A stretch of 64,000 bases of DNA, from NCBI GenBank assembly GCA_030533445.1, contig CM060082.1:35031317-35095316 (forward strand), read 5' to 3'. Origin of the DNA: Cyprinodon diabolis (taxonomy: Eukaryota; Chordata; Actinopteri; Cyprinodontiformes; Cyprinodontidae). Of the stretch, positions 10,861 through 24,591 are shown piece by piece (position 1 is the first letter of the stretch; each line of letters opens with the position of its first letter). The notes beneath the pieces are model-generated. The model saw only the letters and a list, made by a program, of their open reading frames with translations. It was not told the origin of the DNA and searched no databases. Position numbers and translations under genes: made by a program.

Positions 10861-12669
10861 ACTTTATTCACTCGTGTAAAGGCGTGCACCACTCGGGAGA
10901 ATTCGGAAATGCAACCGTTGGAACAGCCGCTTCCCTACGACTTTAAAGTTTCAGAGTTTGGTGTAACAGCTGAAGGGAAAATCCTTCCAGTGCTATTGCG
11001 TCCCATGTTACAGTACCTTTGTCTCATAAAAACTGTCTGTCTTATTTTCCTATATGTTCCTCCCTTCTTGTTTCCCAATTTTCTCTGTTTTATTCCTCTA
11101 TATGTTCGCGTCTTCCTTCCTTCTTGTATTTTTTCATATCTATAACCTTCTGCCCACATAAATTTGCAGACTCAAGGACAGAATTGAAATTTTGGAAATT
11201 TAATTCCGTACATATAAATAATTGTTTTGTTTTTTTTAAGATGTAGATAAATGCAAAGGACATACAGCAAAAGATTTGTAGCTGCAGCTGCAGATATATG
11301 TGGTTCCACAGTAATTTGGATCAAGATTGTAGAATTCAAATGCCTGCCACACTTCCCAGATTATAAATGGTCAGACATTTTGAAAACGCTCTCACCGAAC
11401 ACTGTAAAATACATTGAAGTGGCTGTTTTAATGAAACATTTATTGTGAATCTCCCCAAACAATTAACCAAAGGAATAAAGAAAAAACAAGTTTGACTTTT
11501 AAGCAACTCCTCATGTTTATTGTTTCATGGAAAAAATTTTCTTTCATAAAGTCTCTCTTAAAACTTCTGTCTTGCTGCTTCAGACTCAGGCTTAAAATAA
11601 TCTTAAATAACATTGCTGGCATTTGGAAAGCATAAGAAATGCATGATTGCCTCGGGTGCATGCTAGTTTCTATGTAGCCACATACAGTACTCTCAGTGTG
11701 GAGGCACTAATTAGCTTTGGCCTCCCCACTGTTCTCCCTGTGTGCATGTGCTATTACAGCACATGGGTTGCATCCGGATGCATCATCACTCCGCAACATT
11801 GACTTTTAATATCCTTCATGGACCCGACAAAGCCTGTGAATCTTCACATCTGTTTTTATTTTTTTCTCTACATACAGTTCTCTCTTGCCCTGCTTTTAAA
11901 GAAGGGCATGCATGCAGGAAGTTAGGTTACAGACTCAAATGAAATCCGATTTTTTTTTTCTTCTTTTTATCCTCAAGGGGCTGCAGTTGTTGAGGGCACT
12001 TAAACAGAGCGGGGCAGGGTCATGTGTTTTATGGAGAGCACCTCAGGAGGCACATTTGTTTCACTTTAATTGTCATGGTCAGGTGTTACGGGTTTGAAGA
12101 GCACTTAATTTGCTTATCGCTCTTGCTTTTCTATTTGCTGTAAAAACCTAATTTAAAGGACAAAGTGGACTTTGTTCCAACTCCCTGCTCGGTCTCAACC
12201 CGGTGGAAAGGATTTGCAGTGGCTCTGTCAAGCCTAAACCTGTGACTTCTGTGACTCAGCTGGTCAGTGTTGCAGTCTTTGGGTGTCTTATCAGAGTTCT
12301 TTTAGGTGTGCCCTGAATTTCATTCATGGGAAGTTTCATACCAGCCATGCAATGATTTTTATCAAACGGGGGGATGTATTTACCCGCTTTGACAAAACGG
12401 TCATGCAGACTGATTAGATATGAGTGCCTTTAAATAACATATGAGCATTTTAGCTCTGATTTTATCATTATTTATAGAAGGTTTATGAAAAAAAATTACC
12501 ATGAAAACTGCTCTGTTATCTTAATGTTTAGTTACATCAGTCCTTATTTGTGTGTAGGTGTTCTAGAATGAAAGGAGGAAGGCACATAATGGGAATGTGT
12601 GGGTACAAAATGGTGTTCTGAATCGGTGAAGGAGCAAAATGATATGAAAAATTCTGATAAGGACCCGAT

Positions 12670-13060
12670 TAGGGCTGAAACCGTTTATGGGATTAATTGT
12701 GATTAATTGATTATTGAAATAATCGTCAACATATTTAATAATCGATAAATCATTAACTGGATTACAGCGAATGGAGGATATGCCTTTAGCTGACAGAGCA
12801 ACCCACATAGAGCAGTAATTATATCAAAATTATGAAAGAATATATAAACATTTTGCATTAAGGATAGGATGTCTGTCAGTATGCTCTATCCAGAACTTCT
12901 TAAGTGGAAACGTTTTAGTTTCACCTGATTTTATTTATTTATAAATTTCCTTTAAGGAACCTTTGCCTATCTGATTATTAATCCATTAATCGTAAAAAAA
13001 AAAAAAAAAAATGATAAACAGATTAATCGATTTGCAAAATAATCGTTAAATGCAGCCCTA
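12670..13060. mobile_element. hAT-like non-autonomous element (TAGGGCTG ends)
   Basis: It starts TAGGGCTGAAAC and ends TGCAGCCCTA. Both ends continue into subterminal runs of ATTAATCG and AATCGATTAATC type. The flanking octamers GACCCGAT and GACCTGAA agree at six of eight positions, as expected of a decayed 8-bp hAT target duplication. The 391-bp body has no ORF and includes a poly(A) run near 12995-13012. It belongs to the widespread group of fish elements with ATTAATCG-rich ends. Confidence 0.8.
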
Positions 13061-16000
13061 GACCTGAAGATGGTTTGTCATATTTGGATGTGTGGATTTT
13101 TTATTTTCCTTTAAAAAAGCTGTAGGAACCCTAAGGGCCTCAATTGATCTGATTTTATAGAGATCAAAATTACAGTGAAAGCTGATGGACAGGAAAAATG
13201 GCCTTTTAGAAATTAAAAACATTGCGACCGTTGACTAGGTGCGCTCATGTATAGGACAGCTTATAGTCCTCAATGCTGCAACCTGAGCTATAATTCACGA
13301 CTTCTCCACCTGTGAGGGTCATCTTTCCCACTTCTCGCTCCGCCCCATCCTGTCTGAAACACTGTGAATAAAGGCCACTATTGGCCTAAAATCTTTTAAC
13401 GCATTTGTAACATTTAAATATGTAAAGAAAGGTGTTAGCTGAAAAAGGTATTGTCACAAATTTCTTAAAATAACTGCCATTTGCCTTAATTTAAGTAGGT
13501 AAATAAGATGATCCAATGGAATCAATCATTTTAGCCTTTAACCCTTTAAAGCCCGATCCAAGAATAAAACAAAACAGAAAACAACTTTTTTTTTTTGTTT
13601 GAATTCCTTATTTGGCCTTTTAACAAAATATGTAAAAAGAAAAAACGGAAATACATTTTTGATATTAATAATTTATTACTATGCGATAAGTCAAGATTAT
13701 TTTTTGTGTAGTCTTTCTGCCCTCTGTTATCAGGTATATCTGATTGTTTACAAATTTTTTACCATTAAATTATGCAAAAGGTGTCAGACGCAAAACATTT
13801 TAGAAACCGTATGTATCAAATATGATTATATTATTACAGGGTTAAATAGGATAATCAGACATTATCCACAAGAAATAAGAGAATGGAGTTTTTTTCTTAT
13901 TTTAAATGTAAATTGTTTTATTCAATTAGCAAAGTGGCTCACTTAACTGCTCAATTCAAGAAAGAATGCACTTAATCTAACAAAAATTGACCTACTTGGA
14001 TTTATATTTTTTGCAGAGTTATGTCTTCTATTTAGATATAATGTAGGCTTCACTCCCCCCCCCACCCTGCTGACCAGACACCATCAGGTGGGGCTTAATT
14101 AAATAAACTTTATACCTTTTTCGGATTCAGTGGTATCAAGACGCTGCAGTAAGATTTTGAAGATTTAACGTATTGAAACCAATTCAAATTGATTCTGATT
14201 TATATTAAAGAACATTTTGTGAAGAAGATACTAATAAAAGCAGAATATTATGGCTGTGACTGTCATCATATATCTACATTAGGTGCAGTATTGTTACTAT
14301 AGATAGCATTACTAGAAAAGCAGGTTTTTTTGTGTACTCTGAAGACAGACAACCTCTTTACCAATTCCTTTCACTAAACTTTTTGATTTCTGACCTTTTC
14401 CAAATCTAAAATAATTAATAAAAGCCCCAAGGATGAAACAACTTTACCTTAAACTGTTCTGCAGCCCTGTTAAAGTCCTTCTCTCTCTCTTGTGGTCAAG
14501 ACAAACTGCAAAACGTCAACAGTTTCCCTATAAATGTATTTTTAACTCTCTACGCTTTAAGAATTACTGTTAACACAAAATTGTCAGCTTTGAGTCTCCT
14601 GCTGCGTTAGCGCTCTGATATGAAGCGTTCACTAATTTGGAGTAAAGACTTTTTTGCGTGTGTGTGTTTCCAGTCAGCTCAGCTCCAGTCCACGCTGATC
14701 AAACTTAAAATGTGTTAGTTCCTCTTTCCGGTGCATTATTACGGCCATATCACAGGAAACTTGAAAGAATCCTATTATATCTACCGAAAAAACAAAGAGC
14801 AAAAAAAAGAAAGTCAACTAAAACAATACCATAGAAGTAAATGTGTGTGTTGACACCTGGATGAAAGCAGTAATCACCTCAGGTAGATTAATAACTCACC
14901 TGCACCCATGAATAACGTCTGTATTAAGGCGATTCAATACGCATACAGGCACCGTTAGACTCCTAATGTTTAGATATTATGAAACCTAATTTTAAGGTCT
15001 TTAATGCATATCATTTTTAATAGAGGTATGAATATCAAACAAGCCAGTAAACTACTTTCATAGGAGAAAAGTTTTCTCTGCTTTACATGTTCTCTAATAT
15101 AGACAGAAGAGGATCAGGGCCTCGGGTCCACTGAATCTAAAATTTAAATTTTTCCTTTTTATCCGAATTCATTGCACATTTTTTAATGGCTCTACTCTTT
15201 TTTTGTAAATATGAAATGGTTAAAAATACAAATTATTGACTTTCTATATTAGGATTTGCTGCTTTCCATAAATTTTAAATTAATACATTACAGGAGATAA
15301 AAAAGACAGGTAATGGTACCTGCGTATGAGCAATGGAATATAAATATTGTCAGTGTTTTCATAAGATTTGGACGTAGCAATGAGGCCATGATAGCTCGCC
15401 ATTGTTGCTGATTCATCAGCTTGATTTAAAGCCACTTGTTATGTTGGAGCCAAGAGAAAACATCAGCTACCATAAAGTGCAGATATATAGGGTATATAAA
15501 TGTGCCTTCCAGCAGCAGACAAACACTTTCTGATAATATTTACTCCTATTATGGGAAATGACAGCTTGACAGGTAAGCATAGATGCTGTGAATAGCTGAA
15601 ACAAAAAGGCAAATAAAGGCAAGAAGGTGGCAGACTGTAGACAAAGGAGACATATGGGATGGAAAGAGAAAAACTAAGATCTTGAATAAAGTTGAAAGGC
15701 TCCAACGTGAAGGCTTTGGTTGGAGAGAGAGACAGCATCTGGCACAGCGCTGTTTAACTGAACGCTTTATTACACCCGCTGAGCTTCTCTGCTAAACATC
15801 AGCCACCCTCCTTTCCCAGACATCCACCATGTAACAGGACACAAAACCTCCCACCGATGGAAACTTCAAATATCTATATATCTTTGGAGGAAAAAAAGAA
15901 AAAAACTGTAACACTGGGATATTTTCATGGGGAATAAAGTGGTGAGAACTTTTCCTGATTGCCCAAACCAGACTGGAGCTCTCAGCAGGCAGTGGGCTGT

Positions 16001-16498
16001 TGATAATCCTTAATTAGAAAATAAATTCCAGTGGCAGGAAATTGTCTCATCCTTTGCACACCTGCAGCAACTCCAAGCCGGCAGGGGAGAGCTCAGCTGT
16101 GTTCTTTCACAAATCGCTCTATTTACCTCTCTGTTGGCGAGCCGGATGAGCGTGAAATGGCACCAAGCGAGGAGAACGACTGTACTTTTTTTTAGATTCT
16201 TCTAAATCATTGCATTAAGGTGAAGTACACCGGATTGACAGCAGTGGTGCTTTCCTGTTTTAGTCCTCAGCTAATGAATAGCTGAAGTCTATGAATTAGC
16301 CTCCAGCTGGTGTGAGAATTCTCAGGGTATCATAACCATGAGTAAAACTGTTTTTATGAAAGTTTTATGTTAATAACTCATTTTTAGATGTGAGGCGTAT
16401 AATACTGGTGACCTCATGTTTCCTAGCGAGGTTAAAAACTACAACATTATTGCGCTTTTCACTCTAAGCTCTCATGCTTTAATTTCATGTCTCGGCAG

Positions 16499-16803
16499 CA
16501 TAAAGAACGTGACACCCAAAGTGGGCGCTGATGAGACCCACGATGCCATCAGGCGAGCCTTCGACGTGTGGCAGAGCGTAACGCCGCTTCGCTTTGAGGC
16601 CGTGCCCTACAGCGAGCTGGAGAGGACCAAGAAGGACGTAGACATCACCATCATCTTCGCCTCCGGTTTCCATGGGGACAGCTCCCCCTTTGACGGAGAG
16701 GGGGGCTTCCTTGCCCATGCATACTTTCCGGGGCCAGGAATCGGAGGTGACACTCACTTTGACTCCGACGAACCGTGGACGCTGGGAAACCCCAACCATG
16801 ACG
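16499..16803 (+). CDS. mmp16: mmp16-like exon: catalytic domain core
   Basis: Internal coding exon of 305 bp encoding residues 91-193; donor G/GTAGGC. It carries the five-stranded sheet of the metzincin fold. [20 protein letters not shown] and [12 protein letters not shown] supply the structural zinc ligands (His149, Asp151, His164, His177) and calcium-binding positions. PYSELERT (127-134) occupies the MT-loop, an insertion found only in membrane-type MMPs. [21 protein letters not shown] and [10 protein letters not shown] match MMP16 and separate it from MMP24 (ADIMIFFASGF) and MMP14. The sequence is GC-rich (much G or C at third positions) in an AT-rich surround, as expected of a real exon. 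The NVT sequon is at 94-96. Confidence 0.97.
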
Positions 16804-19800
16804 GTAGGCCTCAAACTCTTCTGACTAAATTACACTATTGAGGTCATTTAAATCATTGAATTCATGTAGCATTTCCTTTTGTTAAAAGGTAAATATAGAG
16901 ATACAGATTTGATTGGATCTGTTTAAAATAAAGTTGAGACATGCACCGTCATAACAATTCACATGTTGGAAAGGCGGACGTCATTACAGCATGTTGGCTC
17001 TGTTTTATTCCTCTGAGCATTCAACCTCTGCCTGCTCAGAGCCTCTTGGAAACCTCAGACTTAAGGAAAGGGACGTTCCCAAGAGGGAAACGAATATAGC
17101 TAGCTGCAATAACCATGCTAATTGCAAATATGAGAGGCTAAATACGTTGCCTCTACTCCTAATGTAAAAAATTTATGACCACTCAAGTCAGGAAGTTAAG
17201 GAAAGATATTTTTAATGCCTTTCTTATCCCGTCTCATGGTACATATTTTTCCAAACTCTGTTTCTGCAGGTTGGATTTTTACAATAGCCAGAGATTGGCT
17301 CAATACCAAGATAATAAATGTGATAAACGTGTCTTTATTCAGTATGTTTTGTCTGACAGCTCTCGTGGGACTTGAAGCTTTGCTATATTAGTTAATGCTG
17401 AACTTTTTGTGGTAGTCTCTCTTGAGGTAATTCCTCCACTGAGCTAAATGCATTGCCTCTCGATGTATACTGACCTCAAACCTCTGCCCTGACCAACCGC
17501 ATGTCCTCAGAGCATTTAAGCTGATCAGGGTGCCTAAGGAGAGTTCTGGACAGAAAGATGAGGAACTTGTTGTGGTCCAACAGATCTTCACATGTGTGTG
17601 AATTCATGTAAATCCTTTAAAAACCACCCTTCAAAAACATCTAAGATTTATTCAGTGAGCAAGAAAAAAAAGCTGAAACATTTATAAGAAAGACCTTTAG
17701 AGGCATTGTCAAAGCAAAGAACATCAAAGGTTTAACGCATCAAGTTATGTTTAAAGGTAAACTTCTATCATGTTTTAAAAACATGACTAGTTTTTTCTGT
17801 TTATTTCTTCGCATTCAGTTGGAAATTGAAAAAGCCATCCCTGCCAACAGTGTAGAGGCAACTGAGGGGGACGTGTGACCATTACTCGAATCTGTGACAG
17901 AGCTGTCGCTCATAAGGAAATGGGGACAGAAGTCCAAAAAGGAAAAAAAAAACAGCTGAGTTAACTAGCTTGAAGCAGCAGGGATAACAGGCAGTGCGAG
18001 AGACGATGAAAGACAGTTGCAGAGCATCTCTTGACAAATATTGGAGCTTGAAGAGCTCACAGGAGAGACAGACGGAGAGGGGAAGACTGAACGAGCGGAA
18101 TAGCGGGGTGTAAAAATATTTGAGGAAGAGAGCAGAGATGAGAGGGGAGCTGTTGAATACAAGGCAGTGGAACTAAAATGAAAAGATGGAATTTTAAGAT
18201 GTTTTTCGGACAAGCAGCATAAGGCACAGTATTCATACAAGATGTTTGAATAGCTTGATCAAACTAACAGGTATCAGTTGCGGACGTTATTGTATATAAG
18301 TAAGAAAAAGGCCAAACCTTGCTCACCTATTACACCCATATGTCCATTTGACTCGGTAACAAATGCTAATTTGTCTCATTTAGGCAGTAACAAAATGAAG
18401 AGTGGAAAGGCAAAACGATTGGGCAACCTTCATCGCCATCTACTCTTCAGACCATTATTATAAAACTGAGACAATCAACACACAGATACTAACATCATCC
18501 CTGTCATTAAGTATCATGTACCATAGGATAGGATATTTCCCCTGTTTGGACCATCAGGTGACAACACCACAACCATTAAACTCAACAAAGAGTTGAATTA
18601 ATGACTTCTGTGATTATCCACCATCTCATTTAGTCCCTTTTATCTTCTGTTTGCTTGGTCTATCTATCCGCCTGGCTGGCTGGCTCAGAATTATTTGTTT
18701 GGCGTTAAAGAAGATCTGTCAATCAGTCCGTGAAGCTTGGCAAGAACTGACCAAAAGGAGCTCATGATTTATCCTGAAGTGAAACTCTCCTTATCTGCTA
18801 CAGCAGCAGCCTCTTTGACATAGCCACATTTTTGATTACAAAGGCATAAGTGACATGGTAATTTTGCTTAAAAAAAAAGAAAAAAGTCTAATAAAAAGCT
18901 ATTTGTTGTCATTGGGGAATGTGCAATTTAGACATGCGAGTTTAGAGGATAAGAAAAAGCAAAAAAAGAGGGTCTTGGAGAAATGTAAAAGATAAAGACA
19001 ACAGTTATCAACACACAACAAACTACTGGTTGGTTATCTGTATCTCAAATACATTTCTTGGTTATTATTAATTTGGAAAAAGAATGCTTGATTTTTAATC
19101 AACAGATGTGACAATAAACTTCAACCAAGGCAGTGTGCTGGCATGGGGAACAAATATTGACGCACAAACAGATTATATGTGTGATTAAAAACAAAAAATT
19201 TGATTTTCATCTCCTCATCCATGTACTGTATTTACTCACCTCTTTTTGCAGCTGCAAGCGGCATCCGACACAACTTCCTTACTTACAGCCAACTTGACTT
19301 TGTGTCCTTTTTATTCTTGCTCTCTGTGCAAAGTGTGCAGTAACAGAACACTTTTCTCATGTTGCTTTAACAAAAACCTCACTGACTTGATGTAGAAAAT
19401 GTTTTACCTTTTGTCTTTGCCTAAAACTTTGCTGACAAGGCGCCAAATGCATGAGGTAACATTGTGCCTTCAGTTTGTGTGGCCTTTGTTTACACTGGCT
19501 TGTTTTGGCATTCAGGCAGAACGTTCTTACAGTTGGCGTCGATCGGACAGAATCATTATCAGCAATGCCAAATTCTGAACTTGTTGGGATTGTTATAATA
19601 CCTATTATAATCAAATGCTGTTTTAATCTTCATAGGGTTTTTTGCATGCCTATGGATGTAGGCAGGACTTATCTACTCTAGTAGTCTGTCTTAAGCCACA
19701 TTTGAGAAGCCTCAGTTGTTGTTTTTAAAACAAATTACCATTTAATTATCGTAGCTGTTAAAAAATGCCAAGACTTGTGAATTTGCCTCCTAACCAACTC

Positions 19801-22800
19801 GTGACTTCCTGTTTTCTGATATTGCATTTTAATGTTTAGAATGGTTTGAAGTGCAAAGATGTAGGAAATAAAAATAGTAAATGACACAAATGACACAAAA
19901 CTCATATGGGTGAGTAGAGCATGACGTAATAACGTAAAATCAAGGGCCCTATGTAAACAAAAACGACATTCCCCTCTAAGAAACCACTCAAAATGAAAGG
20001 AAATATACCTTTATTTTTAGCCAAACAGTAAAGACAAGCCTTACAGTGGAAAGTATTGCTATCATTGTTAATGTCTGCGAAGAAAGAGAAACGGCAGTCG
20101 TAGAGAGCTAAGATTCATTCCCTTCTTTTCCTTCAGTGCATTAAAACAAACACAACCTCCTTCAGCCCTCCTATGCAATATTAATACAGCACTTCTTCAG
20201 CCCACTCTGCTGTGAAAACATCTTATAATGCATGCAGTTCTGTTAGGCCTGGGCTCCACTGCCAAACGCGAACATGCTCTTGCTGTACCCTTACTGTTCA
20301 CCGTCTCATAGTCATTTCCCTACATAAATGGCCAGTGTTGCATAGAGAAACTTGTTATAACAGTGGTTTAAGCTGAGGCTGAACAAGCCTCAGTGTCAAG
20401 TATCTAATAGAGATTTTAGTTATTCCTGCTAGATAGTTATATTACCCCTTACTGGTCACACCGGCTGTTCCAGGGTTGGTCTTTTCATTTTGCCACCTCA
20501 AGCTTTTGCTTGTTTAATTCTTAAAAGAGATTCTCATTTTAGGTTTTTACTTTTGTCCTTTAACTTGTAAAATCTAAATAAACACAGACAAAAATGATAA
20601 TATTGGAAATTTCGGGCTGGTATTATGAAGTTTTATTATTCATGTTACAAAAAACAACAAATTGTTCAGAAGTGTGTGAATGCAAGAAATAAATTAGAAT
20701 TAATGAAAGAAACATCAACACTATTCAGGCTAATATCCTTATATAGACATGCTTCTTCCTCGTTATTAAAAACTATGATTAAAGCTAATCATAGAGGGGT
20801 ATTACCACACCAAAAGCAGCTCTGCAATTTGCATACTGAAAACTGAACAGAGGAAGCAATAATTAGTGATTGGGCTGGCAATCAAAGCACTTAACATCCC
20901 AGTCGTATTTAGTCGTTTTCTCAGACTTGCACTAACACACGTACATTCAACATGTGTGCTTTCTTTCGTTGTTATTTTTTTGTCTTCAGTTTATGCAGCA
21001 GTTTATGGAGATTTTCCTCCATGATTCTCTCACAAGCTGTAGAGCGCATCAAGGAGAATATTGGGCTCAATGTCAGAGGACACTTTTTACATTTAGATGG
21101 AGATCAAAGCGTGTTCCAGTTGGACAGCCTCTGAACAGCGCAGGAAATTAAATTTGCTGCTTCATTTTAGAACTTTTTATATGTATATATATTATTCTAT
21201 TGTACCTAAGCAGAAGTTTTTCTTAGATTTCCAGTTTTAAGATGCTGTTTCACGTACTTTCATGCATTGGGATGTTTCTGTTTCAGCTGTTTGACTTCAT
21301 CCAGCAGTGTAGAATAGATAACAGCTGGCTGTGATGTAATTTTAGCTCAGGACAGCGCACAGAGCCTGCCTCTTCCTCATTTCACTTTCAGTCCAGTTTC
21401 TCTCCTTTTTGCTGTTGTTGTTTTAGATACACACCCAGACATGAGTTGATGTCTCTCTTTCCTAATCCCATGTATGCCGTTGTCAAGAAGGATCAGTCAT
21501 CATGGTGTCCGTTACCAACGTAGCGCTGTAGATGCTGCCGATGGTGATGTCACTAGTGCTGAAGGATTATTTCCTGTCTGCCTGGAGATAAATTGATACA
21601 TGCGCGTCCTGAAGAAGTGGCATGCAAAAAGAATGGAAACGATAGTTTTTGTTCCACAGTTTGGAGGATTTAGGTGTACCAGCAGCAAAGTGAGAAGCAA
21701 TGGAAACATGCAGATACACACAAAGGGTAAAAGAAATTCATCTGAGAGCAGTGTTTTCTCTGCACCTTCCCTCATGCTGAGGCATTTGGGGACAGAGGAT
21801 TAAACCAAAGTTACATGAAAAGGGATTTTTTTTAGCACACAAAACAGGATGATGTATGTAGTTATTAGGATTAACAAATGCATTCTCAGACTTGGATATG
21901 CCAAGCACAGGGACTGCCTAGCACACATGAAGAGGATAAAAGCACCAAAAAAAGAGGAAAGGCAGAGAAGCACTGATCAGGAGGAAAAAAAAGAATTTCT
22001 ATGCTTTTTTTTCTTTTCTTGAAGCTTTATGTAATTGTAAATTAAATATTTGGGCTTATTTTACTGGGAAATTAATAAATGAGTACCAGCTGTAGTCTTT
22101 TCATGCATGTAAACATAACATAGCCGCTGCTGAGCATCTGTCAAAACTCTACTTCCAGCAATTCATCAGCTGTGTTCTGCTAATAACGTCTTATTAAACT
22201 TAAAGGACCATTTAGTCCTTTTTCCTTGTAACAGATACAGCTGCGTTTTATCTGTCAGGATTAAGAGAAGGTCTAAAAACTCCAGGGAGCTGAATCCAAC
22301 ATTCAATTAGTCCTTTGTTGTTGTGGTTTCCGCACTGCCTCATGTTGATTGTCCTTTTCTATGGGATGTTGGGGAGACGGCAGACTCTGTGATCACATCA
22401 CTGAGGCCAAATATCCACAACTGCATGGAAGCAGGCCTGGCTAGTGAAGAGTCTTTGATACAAATGCCTGAAAGGATCCTTTCTTTGTGAAGGCTAACCA
22501 ATGGATTACTGGTTTTCAAACTCCTTTTTGCCACAGAGTGAATTAACTTTAGGTATGAGCTTTCTATAGTCAATATGCAAGGCTTTCCAGCATTGAATGT
22601 GAGACTGTTGTTCTCTCTCATTACACATTTATCATAGTAGTTTTGATTATTTCTATTAAAGCATTAAAAATATGTTTTAAATGAAGAATAAAGTCTATAA
22701 AAAAGTTGAAATCAATAACTAGTCTATATGTCACATAGTAATATTTAAGGCTCGATGGCCTTATTTGATATGTTTTTTTTCTTGTTTGTTTTTTAACACC

Positions 22801-23164
22801 GACTAGCACCAAAATGGAAGAAAGAAAGAAAAAATATAAAATAATATAAATTAATGTAATTAAAAATCAAATTCAAATCAACATAATTAAGTCATTACAT
22901 TTGATTTGTATGGTTTTACGTAGGGTTAATTTAAGACAAATTCAGTTATTTGTCTAAGGTAGCAGAGGAAGGGGGAATTATTTGTTGTCCTTTACTCTGA
23001 CCGAGCATGTTGTGACAGGGGAACCGATCCATTTCAACATTTGGGAACTTCTAGCAGAACTGTTCCTTTGATGTTTCTAAGCCTTTTGAGTGCTTGAACG
23101 ACATTTAAACTGTTTTTGAAACTAAGATCTTATTGATATGCTAACCAAACCATGCTGTTCAGTT

Positions 23165-23297
23165 GGGCCTGTTGCTTAGTGAGATCATTCATGTTGTTAT
23201 GGAAATGGAACAAAATGCTTCCTTGTCTAAATCAGGAAGCCTTTTGTTCCATTTCCATAACAATATGAATGAATTATCTCTCTAAGCAGTTAGACCT
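23165..23297. repeat. Near-perfect palindrome (foldback, about 60-bp arms)
   Basis: The left arm ends ATGGAAATGGAACAAAATGC then TTCCT at 23223. After a 10-base loop (23224-23233), the right arm starts AGGAAGCCTTTTGTTCC and runs out through CTAAGCAG to about 23297. Arm identity is high over about 55 bp. This is most likely a small foldback MITE. The size and pairing would also allow a long hairpin RNA if transcribed with the host intron. Confidence 0.8.
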
Positions 23298-23444
23298 GTG
23301 TGGAGCTGCCACTAAAAGTTTTATTTATATATATATAAACTAATGTATCCTGATGATTGTGGTTTTTAGTCAATTTTAGTTGGTCTCCAGAAGCTCTTCA
23401 ATGTCTGTTTAGTTTATGTGGAATACCTTAATATTTAATTGAAG

Positions 23445-24591
23445 TAGAGGTTATTCCGATCCTATACCGATACCTGGGCTCATGTAGTTGGACGGTATCT
23501 GATACTGGTTCCATTTAACTGTTGAATTGATGTTCAGTATAGCTTCATGTGAGTGAAGGCTTTAGCATTGATATTAATTATGTAAAATGGTAACAAATTA
23601 ACACAGATAAAAATGTACTTTATATTATTTAGACTTTGACTTAGACATACATTATTATAATTTTGTACACATAGAGTGTATACAAAAAGAAATTTTGTTC
23701 AGTATAACTCTTCATGACCTTTTAATTTTTTAAAGGGCAGCCGTGATAAAGGTAAGCAGCAGTGATAATGTAAACATACGACTGTATATTAGTGACAGTT
23801 CCAAAATTTTTTTTCATTCCACCATTCAGCAATCTAATGGCAGTGGGGAAGAAACTATTTCGGAATCTGCTGGACCTGCATCTGATGCTTCAAAATCTAT
23901 TTATTAACAAATAATGACCAAAAAAAAAAAAAAAATAGCACTTCTATGTGGAGTGCAAGGAATTGGATCTTTGATATCCGATATCAAATTGCAGATATTA
24001 GGGGTGGAACGGTTCACAGAATCCACTGTTCGGTTCGGTTCACATTTTCGTGGTCACGGTTTTCGGTTCGGTATATGTTGATTGTTAGCCTGACATGTTG
24101 GTCATGTTGCTGTTAGCATTAACAAAACGTGTTCCACAATGCTTGCACACTGTTGCACTTTTATCCGCAACTTTCTTTCCGCCGTCATCGTAGGTCACTC
24201 TAAACGCAAAGTGTTCCCGTACAGCAGACCTATAAAGTGCTGCTGGCCCGTCTTCCAACTCCTATTATTTCCCACTCGCCATACCCACACAATTCTCCAC
24301 AACAACTGATTTTTTTCTGCTGCTTCGCTTCTTCTTCTTCTTGTTTACTACTGGTGGTTGGCTTTGTTCGCAGTACCGCCACCTTCTGCTCTGGAGAGTA
24401 CACGCTTCGCCTATGAAAAAAGGAGCAGCGCATGAACCGAACGCAACACACGTGAATCAAACCGAGACAGTCGAACCGAACGGTTTGGACGGTTTTCATA
24501 AACCGTTCCATCCCTAGCAGATATCCAGACAAGCTATTTAGTCAATATAGGAGCCAATATCCAATCCAGGTATGGGATCAGTGCATGTCTA
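23445..24591. mobile_element. Composite older element interrupted by a hAT-like insertion
   Basis: The outer ends resemble each other as imperfect inverted repeats: TAGAGGTTATTCCGATCC on the left, and the reverse complement of GGGATCAGTGCATGTCTA on the right. Internal sequence includes ATACCGATACC, GATATCCGATATC and a segment (about 23808-23892) with AATGGCAGTGGGGAAGAAAC, which I recognise as a common fish interspersed repeat. The body is split by the hAT-like element at 23999-24516. The family and exact ends are uncertain. Confidence 0.5.
23999..24516. mobile_element. hAT-like non-autonomous element, GGAACGGTT family, copy 1
   Basis: Ends are TAGGGGTGGAACGGTT and AACCGTTCCATCCCTA. It is flanked by a perfect 8-bp target-site duplication GCAGATAT at 23991-23998 and 24517-24524, diagnostic of hAT-type insertion. 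The 518-bp body has no transposase; its subterminal regions are rich in CGGTTCGGTT. The same family occurs at 48007-48574 in the opposite internal orientation. Confidence 0.93.

Larger units (their letters stand above)
8095..16498 (+). other. mmp16: Intron of about 8.4 kb
   Basis: Begins GTGGGT and ends CTCGGCAG. It holds the interspersed repeat at 8131-8363, the minus-strand ORF with promoter-like sequence at 10393-10857, and the hAT-like element at 12670-13060. I saw no gene in 8364-10390, 10860-12669 or 13061-16498; these are AT-rich, with short homopolymer runs only. Confidence 0.85.

Noticed and set aside
13599..13946. 115-codon open frame
   Set aside because: Composition (Ile, Tyr, Asn, Phe, Lys) reflects AT-rich intron; no family match.
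16416..16498. In-frame extension of the catalytic exon to an upstream ATG ([10 protein letters not shown])
   Set aside because: The AG acceptor at 16497-16498 and the split Ser codon with exon 8094 explain the boundary; the upstream residues have no MMP similarity.
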